Assembly (NCBI GenBank): GCA_041686935.1 | Contig: JAWLCW010000023.1 | Span: forward strand, 1-64,000 | DNA from: Mariniphaga sp041686935 | GTDB taxonomy: Bacteria > Bacteroidota > Bacteroidia > Bacteroidales > Prolixibacteraceae | Direction of reading: 5' to 3' | Length of the DNA stretch: 64,000 bases | Shown here: positions 58,469-64,000 of the stretch, piece after piece | How the letters are laid out: each line of letters begins with the position of its first letter | How positions within the stretch are numbered: the stretch's first letter is position 1 | Notes under the pieces: model-generated | Database searches by the model: none | What the model saw: only the letters and a program-made list of their open reading frames with translations | Told to the model about the DNA's origin: nothing | Made by a program: the position numbers and the translations under genes

Positions 58469-59523
58469 TGATTGGTTATTGGATATAGGAATGAACGGAT
58501 TTGAAAAGTTTTCAAATCTTCAGACTGGGTGTAATAAACACCGTAAATATAGCCATTGTGTAAAACCATTCCAGGATAAGAATTATCTCCGTAAGAAAAT
58601 AATTCCTCTATATTTTCTATTTCGTTATTTGAAATTGAATAATTGATAATTACAGTTTTGAATTCAGGCGTTCTTCCTCCAATATATGCTTTATCGTTAT
58701 AAATAACCATATTGGGTCCTCCGAGTTGTGGAAATGGAAGACTTGTCCATTCAAAATTAACAATTGAAGATAGACTGTCAAAGTACATCACATCTGATAG
58801 TAACCCAACACCAAAATATGCATCAACACCTCGCCGAACAATACTGAAAATTTTATCCCCATAGAATTTAAATGTTGCTTCAGAAGCTCCGTTTCCTTCT
58901 AAATATGAAAATATTAGAGGAGGTTTATTGTAATTCTCATATTTATAAAACCGCAGATTACCATGTTTATAACCACCAGCGAACAAAATTCCTTCGTGCC
59001 AAACAGGTCTCCATAACCAGTCATTCGGAAATTTAGCAAGCAAAGTAAAAGTGTGTTGCAAAGAATCAGACAAGAACTGTAAATTTTGTTTGTTAAACCC
59101 TACAATAAAATTTTTTCTAATCACTCCGTAAAACCCATTCGTGTTTGTTGCAGGAATATGCAAATAAATATTATCAGTAATTTCATCATAAGAGAATTTT
59201 GGATCTCGTAAATCAAAATCGATTAATTCATAAGAATTAATTTCTGTCCAGACTTTAAAATCAAAGCTTTTATAAACCTTTATTTTGCTAAAGGTACCAA
59301 AAACATGAGCATCAGATTCTCTATAGGTTAAATACCAAATATTATTATAAAATATTAGGTCTGGAAAAGCCAAATGATTTGCTGATGTTAATGCAATATT
59401 AGTGTGGACTGTAGAAGTCGATGGAATATCATCATCTTTTTTGCAATTCAAAAAAATAAATTGGAAAAGTATGAATATAAATATTTGCACTAATACTGAT
59501 ATTTTATTCATGAATTTTTTCAT
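58465..59523 (-). CDS. Sialidase-like beta-propeller lipoprotein
   Basis: About 352 residues from the ATG at 59523; a TTG at 59538 overlapping the flippase stop is a possible start. Lipobox FIFLNC puts the Cys near residue 27. The body is beta-rich with sialidase-like features: IWYLTYRESDAHVFG (the Y-R-E-x-x-x-H block of exo-alpha-sialidase-like proteins), an Asp-box-like KSFDFKVWTEI and DFDLRDPKFSYDE, then repeated strands such as FAGGYKHGNLRFYKY, GNGASEATFKFYG and LGGPNMVIYNDKAYIGGRTP. It may bind or trim nonulosonic acids. It sits between the flippase and the polysialyltransferase-like gene in one overlapping operon. No activity can be assigned. Confidence 0.72.
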   Translation of the reverse strand: MKKFMNKISVLVQIFIFILFQFIFLNCKKDDDIPSTSTVHTNIALTSANHLAFPDLIFYNNIWYLTYRESDAHVFGTFSKIKVYKSFDFKVWTEINSYELIDFDLRDPKFSYDEITDNIYLHIPATNTNGFYGVIRKNFIVGFNKQNLQFLSDSLQHTFTLLAKFPNDWLWRPVWHEGILFAGGYKHGNLRFYKYENYNKPPLIFSYLEGNGASEATFKFYGDKIFSIVRRGVDAYFGVGLLSDVMYFDSLSSIVNFEWTSLPFPQLGGPNMVIYNDKAYIGGRTPEFKTVIINYSISNNEIENIEELFSYGDNSYPGMVLHNGYIYGVYYTQSEDLKTFQIRSFLYPITNQ

Positions 59524-59534
59524 AGCGTATCTGG

Positions 59535-60998
59535 TCAAATATTAATGAATGCTGGGTTTAATATTATTTTATTTATAATCTCCTTAATTTTAAAAAAATC
59601 TTTCCAATTCATAATTATAAATAACAATAACGGTATTGTAAAGTATGAATTTGGAACTGAAGTTATTATTAATATCCAACTAATTATATAAGGAATTAAT
59701 AAGCTTACAGGAAATAAATCATTGAATACACTCAAAAAAGATGAATTCAAATCTAATTTTTTTCTGCCAAGGTACCCTAAAAAATATACATAGATAAAAT
59801 AGGTTAACATGGTAGCAATAATTACATATACAAACCTGACTTGAAATATTTCAATAATAATAAAAGCACTTAAAACATTAACTATAAGCGCAAAGAGTGA
59901 CAAATAACCCAATTTTTTTTCCATTCCTTTTGCTATTAAAAGTCCTGAATAACCAAATGAATTGGTATATAAAACTACTGTCAGGGCAATAGTTCTAAAT
60001 GCATCAGACGACTGAGTATATTGCGGGAAAAACAGAATTAACAGGGGAAATAATAAAATAGCAAAATGAATTAATAAATGTGATGTTGAAATGTAAACCT
60101 TTCTAATCATTTCAAGCAACTCTATTGCTTTATCTGAAGTTGCTGAAGCCAAACGATTAATAAGTTTGGGAAAAATGAGAAAAGAAAAAGATTGTAACAG
60201 TAAGAGCACTACATTAGCCAGTGCAAAAGCAAAAGTAAAATATCCAAATTGTTCGACGGAATAATAAGCACTAACAAATGTTTTTGTTGAAATAATAATT
60301 AAATAGAATGATGTATTGTAAACAAAGAGATGCCAACCTTTTATCTGGATGGTTTTAACCAAACGACCTATAAATATTGGTTTTAATTTTACCGGCGTTT
60401 TTACTAAAAATAAAATGAGCGAAAGTAAATATGCAGCTAAATTCGCTCCAACCAGTGCCCATAGTAGATTTTCACCTTTGAAAAATACTATTGCCATTAA
60501 CACTAAAACCGGAAAAGCTGATTGGTTTACAGCAATTTCCATTACTCTACCATAAACCCGAAAAATATTGCTAAATAACGAATTGAAATAACCTAAAACT
60601 CCAATTACTGCTACAACTGGGGCATACGTTGAAAAATTATATTTTCTTCCAATATCCAGTTTGAACAGTTCATTACCTGCAAAAAATAAAATGACCAATA
60701 TTGAAAGACCTGCCAGCATGGTTAACGATGTCCCTATCACTTTTTGTACATACCATTCCCTGGTTTTGTGTATTGCAATAATCGCATTTACTGAATGTGC
60801 TATTCCCAGATTTATCTGGTTCAGGTATTGAATAATAAGTGTGATAAAACCCCAAATGCCCAAATAATAAGGACCGAGATAAACAGCAATAAACAGCGAA
60901 TTTATAAACTGGATAAAATAGGTAGCATAACGACTAAATACGTACTGCAGCACCTTGTTTTTTAGTACTTTTTTAAGAATATTTGTGTATTTTGCCAT
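59535..60998 (-). CDS. wzx: Wzx-type polysaccharide flippase
   Basis: A 487-residue integral membrane protein with about 12-14 hydrophobic segments, of the polysaccharide transport/MATE-like fold. It begins VLQYVFSRYATYFIQFINSL, FIAVYLGPYYLGIWGFITLI, and contains VNAIIAIHKTREWYVQKVIG and GLLIAKGMEKKLGYLSLFAL. Flips the undecaprenyl-linked repeat unit across the inner membrane for Wzy. Starts 3 bases after the pseI stop and overlaps the lipoprotein gene if the TTG start is used, so it is in the same operon. Confidence 0.93.
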   Translation of the reverse strand: MAKYTNILKKVLKNKVLQYVFSRYATYFIQFINSLFIAVYLGPYYLGIWGFITLIIQYLNQINLGIAHSVNAIIAIHKTREWYVQKVIGTSLTMLAGLSILVILFFAGNELFKLDIGRKYNFSTYAPVVAVIGVLGYFNSLFSNIFRVYGRVMEIAVNQSAFPVLVLMAIVFFKGENLLWALVGANLAAYLLSLILFLVKTPVKLKPIFIGRLVKTIQIKGWHLFVYNTSFYLIIISTKTFVSAYYSVEQFGYFTFAFALANVVLLLLQSFSFLIFPKLINRLASATSDKAIELLEMIRKVYISTSHLLIHFAILLFPLLILFFPQYTQSSDAFRTIALTVVLYTNSFGYSGLLIAKGMEKKLGYLSLFALIVNVLSAFIIIEIFQVRFVYVIIATMLTYFIYVYFLGYLGRKKLDLNSSFLSVFNDLFPVSLLIPYIISWILIITSVPNSYFTIPLLLFIIMNWKDFFKIKEIINKIILNPAFINI

Positions 60999-61001
60999 TA
61001 A

Positions 61002-62021
61002 TTATTTGAGTAAGTTAAAGCTTAGGGGAATGCCTTTTCCTATATTCTCCTTTGCTACTTTGCCGAGAACATCTATTAGGTTTTTCGGATGCAGCCCATA
61101 TCCCGGTCTTATCGATCTTACATTTTCTTCGGTAAAGGGTTCACCGGCTTTAATGTCTTTAACTACGAAAATGGAGCGGCGACGATTTTTATCGTTTTCG
61201 GAAACTTCGTAGGTTATTTTGCCTAAAGCTGCTTCTGCCTGGCGGACTGATTGTTCCATTTCCTTAAATTCGTGAGGTTCCATGGAGAAAGCAGAATCGG
61301 GGCCACCTAATTTACGGTCGAGAATAAAATGTTTTTCCACAACCGTAGCTCCCAATGAAACTGCTACTGTTGGCACCAAACTACCCACGGTGTGGTCTGA
61401 AACTCCCACTTTTACTCCAAAACGTTGTTTCATATCAGGAAAGGTCAATAGGTTGGCATCTTCAATGGTCGCCGGGTATTGCGATGTGCATTTTAGCAAG
61501 GTGATGTCATTGTTGCCCACATTCCGGCAGGTTTCCAAGGCCAGTTGTATGTCCTCAATTTCAGCTACTCCGGTTGAAATAATCATTGGTTTTCCTTTGG
61601 ATGCCGCGTATTCTATCAATGGAATATCCGTTATTTCAAACGAAGCAATTTTATACATGGAAACATCGATGCTCTCCAGGAAATCAACTCCCTCTTTATC
61701 GAACGGAGAGGAAAAGAAAACAAGTCCGAGCTCTTCGGCAATTTTTTTGAGTTTGGGTTGCCATTCGTAGGGCATGGCAGCTTCTGAATATAGTTTCCAG
61801 GGCGTATAACCTTGCCATAAACCTTTGGTTCGGGGGGCAAAATAGCCGGTATTTAAATCAATGGTCAGGCTTTCGGGCTTGTAGGTTTGCACTTTTACTG
61901 CATCGGCACCCGCTTCGGCCATTGCTTCAATGGTTTTTACTGCCAGGTTAAAATCGTTGTTGTGGTTGGCTGAGAGTTCTGCGATGATGAATGTTTTATC
62001 TTTTAAAATAATTGGGCTCAT
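61002..62021 (-). CDS. pseI: Pseudaminic acid synthase
   Basis: A 339-residue NeuB-family sialic-acid-type synthase. The TIM barrel starts IIAELSANHNNDFNLAVKTI, AGADAVKVQTYKPESLTID, VFFSSPFDKEGVDFLES, ISTGVAEIEDIQLALE, LLKCTSQYPATIEDANLLT, GVSDHTVGSLVPTVAVSLGA and EKHFILDRKLGGPDSAFSME. The C-terminal SAF/antifreeze domain holds SIFVVKDIKAGEPFTEENVR. It condenses the 6-deoxy sugar from PseG with phosphoenolpyruvate to give pseudaminic acid. PseI rather than NeuB is chosen because pseH, pseG and pseF precede it. It overlaps pseH by four bases. Confidence 0.95.
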   Translation of the reverse strand: MSPIILKDKTFIIAELSANHNNDFNLAVKTIEAMAEAGADAVKVQTYKPESLTIDLNTGYFAPRTKGLWQGYTPWKLYSEAAMPYEWQPKLKKIAEELGLVFFSSPFDKEGVDFLESIDVSMYKIASFEITDIPLIEYAASKGKPMIISTGVAEIEDIQLALETCRNVGNNDITLLKCTSQYPATIEDANLLTFPDMKQRFGVKVGVSDHTVGSLVPTVAVSLGATVVEKHFILDRKLGGPDSAFSMEPHEFKEMEQSVRQAEAALGKITYEVSENDKNRRRSIFVVKDIKAGEPFTEENVRSIRPGYGLHPKNLIDVLGKVAKENIGKGIPLSFNLLK

Positions 62022-62548
62022 TTTAGATCTTTCTTTTCAATTTCCATAATCAAAACAGGATATGCTTTGCCGGATTGATTTATGATTGTTTTTTCTTTTG
62101 TTTTAAATCCGAGCTTTTCATTTAGTTTAATATTAGGGTTATTATTTATCATGGTTCTGACAGATATTTTTTTAAATCCCAAATCATCAAATCCATGGTT
62201 TAGCCATAAACGAAAAGCTTCTTTGGCATAACCACCTCCCCAATAATTTTTATTTCCAAGCATCTTGCCCGCCTCGGCCTGGCTTCCTTTAATATTAATA
62301 AAATTGACTGTGCCAATACATTGATTGTTTTTTGTGTCACAAATAATATAATCAATTCTTTTTGAAGCATTTTGTTTTTTATACCATTCAAGATGTTTTT
62401 CAATTGTTAGTTCTTCTTGGTTAAACATCCATTTTTTTATTTCAGGATCATTTCTCCATTCAACAATAAAAGAGGCATCATCTTCAATCATTTTTCTCAG
62501 GTAAATTCTTTCACCATATATAATTTCATTTTCAGTTTCTTTGCTCAT
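62018..62548 (-). CDS. pseH: PseH-type UDP-aminosugar N-acetyltransferase
   Basis: About 176 residues from the ATG at 62548 (MSKETENEIIYGERIYLRKM), preferred over 62602 because it cuts the overlap with pseG to 17 bases. A GNAT fold with VEWRNDPEIKKWMFNQEELT, IGTVNFINIKGSQAEAGKM and NKNYWGGGYAKEAFRLWLNH is typical of PseH, which acetylates the 4-amino group of UDP-4-amino-4,6-dideoxy-AltNAc. It overlaps pseI by four bases. Confidence 0.88.
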   Translation of the reverse strand: MSKETENEIIYGERIYLRKMIEDDASFIVEWRNDPEIKKWMFNQEELTIEKHLEWYKKQNASKRIDYIICDTKNNQCIGTVNFINIKGSQAEAGKMLGNKNYWGGGYAKEAFRLWLNHGFDDLGFKKISVRTMINNNPNIKLNEKLGFKTKEKTIINQSGKAYPVLIMEIEKKDLK

Positions 62549-63545
62549 ATTCCAATTGATTAAATATTTTAAAAACAATTCTTTCCGGCCCCAAGGTGTC
62601 AATGTTTAATTTTCTTTTTTTATATTTTTTATTTAATACTTCAATAAAATTATTCAAACCATATTTTTTCAATGTTAATTCAAAAGATTTTACATTTTCG
62701 AAGCTTAAGGCAAAATTACATTTTTCCCAGGCTTTTGCATTGGGAATTTGGTTTTCTGCAAACGGAATAATTAACATGGGAATGTTTAATGCTGCTAATT
62801 CAAAGGTGGTTACACCACCAGCAACGATAGCCACTTCACACTTTTGATAAATTGGAATAACATCTGTTGTATTCAGATGTAAAATAACATTAGTTCGATT
62901 GCCAGCTATATGAATTAGTTTTTCATCGCGGGTAATAATATCGAATTGATAATCTTTATTTGTTATTAATGATTTTATTAATTGAATAACTTCCAGTGGA
63001 TAGCTTCCACCACCCATGGCAATTAAGATTCTGTTTTTTGCCGGACTACATTTTAGGTTAGAGAGAGATTGTCTGATTATAGCATACTTGTATCCAATAC
63101 ACAGACCGGTGTTTTTACTCGTTATCTTTTTGTAGTCATTTTCGCTTGCTGATATGTTTGCATTGATAACAACATCTGCCAATATTCTACTCTTTGCTTC
63201 AAAATCAAACTGTGCCCATTTAATGCCATAGGATCTTAGCTTTTCCTGATATAATATATCATGGCCGTAATGATCCAGTATTAAAAATGAAAATTTATTT
63301 TGGAAGGTACTTTTTATTGTTTCAATATCCTGTTCTTTAGTAAGTTCATCTGTCAATATTTTGAAATTTTGTTTTATTATCGTTTCATCTTTCAGAAATG
63401 AATTAATCATTTCTTGAGCATCTGTTTTTATCAGAAAAAAGGAATCTATATTTTTTTTATTAAATGCTTCGCTAAGTGCCAAACACCTGGTAAGGTGTCC
63501 TAAACCAGCAACCCTTCCTGCATTTAAACGAAACAATACCTTCAT
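62532..63545 (-). CDS. pseG: PseG: UDP-2,4-diacetamido-trideoxy-altropyranose hydrolase
   Basis: A 337-residue GT-B-fold hydrolase of the PseG family: LFRLNAGRVAGLGHLTRCLA (the conserved G-x-GHxxRC with its catalytic His), LILDHYGHDILYQEKL, IRQSLSNLKCSPAKNRILIA, MGGGSYPLEVIQLI, and CEVAIVAGGVTTFELAALNI. It removes UDP from the diacetamido sugar before PseI acts. The ATG at 63545 directly follows the pseF stop. Confidence 0.93.
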   Translation of the reverse strand: MKVLFRLNAGRVAGLGHLTRCLALSEAFNKKNIDSFFLIKTDAQEMINSFLKDETIIKQNFKILTDELTKEQDIETIKSTFQNKFSFLILDHYGHDILYQEKLRSYGIKWAQFDFEAKSRILADVVINANISASENDYKKITSKNTGLCIGYKYAIIRQSLSNLKCSPAKNRILIAMGGGSYPLEVIQLIKSLITNKDYQFDIITRDEKLIHIAGNRTNVILHLNTTDVIPIYQKCEVAIVAGGVTTFELAALNIPMLIIPFAENQIPNAKAWEKCNFALSFENVKSFELTLKKYGLNNFIEVLNKKYKKRKLNIDTLGPERIVFKIFNQLEYEQRN

Positions 63546-64000
63546 CTAAATTGATTTATTTTGAAGCTTATATTTGAGTTCAGCCATTTCCCAATCTTCT
63601 GCGGAGTCTATATCCTGAACGTAGATTTCAGATATTTCAAAACCGTATTTATTTGTTCCTCTTAATCCGGCAGTATAATTCATCCAATAAAACTGTCCGG
63701 TATCGTGGTATGCTGGTTCCAAATCCTGTGAGCGTGTGTTTTGGTATTCGGGATAAAACATGCTTACTTTTTCATTGTCATCTAATTTCACCGCGCGCTG
63801 TATAGGATAGGAAAAGCGTACAACTGGTCTTACCGAATCAGCTTTTTTGCTTATGAGCAATTCATAGCCCGTTTTTAAATTTACAACCGTGATTAATGGA
63901 GCTGTTGGCAATATACAACAGATATTATCGAACTTTTTATTTAAAGCCAGATACTCGTTTTTTACCTCATCAATTACATCGGCCAGCGTAGCAAAATCGT
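63546..64000 (-). CDS. pseF: PseF: CMP-pseudaminic acid cytidylyltransferase (partial, 5' end outside)
   Basis: The frame is open to the window edge (first full codon at 63998) and reads ATLADVIDEVKNEYLALNKK, FDNICCILPTAPLITV, then RPVVRFSYPIQRAVKLDDNE, QDLEPAYHDTGQFYWMN, and YVQDIDSAEDWEMAELKYK. This is the C-terminal two-thirds of a PseF/NeuA-type cytidylyltransferase, which activates pseudaminic acid with CTP. The N-terminal CTP-binding part is missing from the window; pseB and pseC are expected just beyond it. Confidence 0.9.
   Translation of the reverse strand, partial: DFATLADVIDEVKNEYLALNKKFDNICCILPTAPLITVVNLKTGYELLISKKADSVRPVVRFSYPIQRAVKLDDNEKVSMFYPEYQNTRSQDLEPAYHDTGQFYWMNYTAGLRGTNKYGFEISEIYVQDIDSAEDWEMAELKYKLQNKSI

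Overview
The window is Bacteroidota DNA, most like a free-living or anaerobic Bacteroidia (Marinilabiliales/Prolixibacteraceae-type). The evidence is a SusC/SusD pair with an ECF sigma/FecR pair, TAnnTTTG-type -7 promoter boxes, lipoprotein signals, twin-arginine Gfo/Idh/MocA oxidoreductases, an oxygen-sensitive glycyl radical enzyme, and dense families of short palindromic repeats. The organism call is inference; no rRNA or other phylogenetic marker is present.

Layout. (1) 1-10.6 kb, accessory: two Gfo/Idh/MocA oxidoreductases, tRNA-Gly(CCC), a Fic protein, an OmpA-like protein, a serine hydrolase, two unrelated-looking DUF4143 ATPases, a decayed hipBA module and several gene remnants. (2) 10.6-29.6 kb, plus strand: a polysaccharide-utilisation-like locus with ECF sigma factor, FecR anti-sigma, SusC and SusD. 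Its enzymes are almost all metallo-hydrolases: one CapA-type phosphatase, three ComEC-like metallo-beta-lactamase-fold proteins and three calcineurin-like phosphoesterases, plus a tandem alpha/beta hydrolase. The only glycosidase-like gene is a gutted GH28 remnant. (3) 29.8-33.2 kb: a HypD-like glycyl radical enzyme and its radical-SAM activase. (4) 33.2-43 kb: a mosaic in which toxin-antitoxin modules alternate with fragments of one family-2 glycosyltransferase gene, all peppered with short palindromes. (5) 43-64 kb, minus strand: a surface polysaccharide (capsule/O-antigen) locus. Read in its own direction it runs pseF(partial)-pseG-pseH-pseI, Wzx-type flippase, sialidase-like lipoprotein, polysialyltransferase-like protein, Wzy-type polymerase, glycosyltransferase, fnlA, cupin, fnlB, fnlC, wbuB-like glycosyltransferase, acetyltransferase, aminotransferase, dehydratase and an initiating sugar-phosphate transferase.

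How the genes fit together. In the capsule locus PseF/G/H/I make CMP-pseudaminic acid and FnlA/B/C make UDP-L-FucNAc. The dehydratase, DegT aminotransferase and GNAT could make a 4-amino sugar for the PglC-like initiating transferase. The utilisation locus should import a ligand through SusCD, sensed by the STN domain of SusC through FecR to the sigma factor. The enzyme set points to a phospho(di)ester-rich ligand rather than a plain glycan, but the substrate is not known. Two small nuclease-like genes (GIY-YIG at 46.5 kb, GxxExxY at 53.2 kb) each sit inside a different palindromic repeat family, and the toxin-antitoxin/glycosyltransferase mosaic shows repeated segmental duplication. These three repeat-linked systems are the least explained parts of the window.
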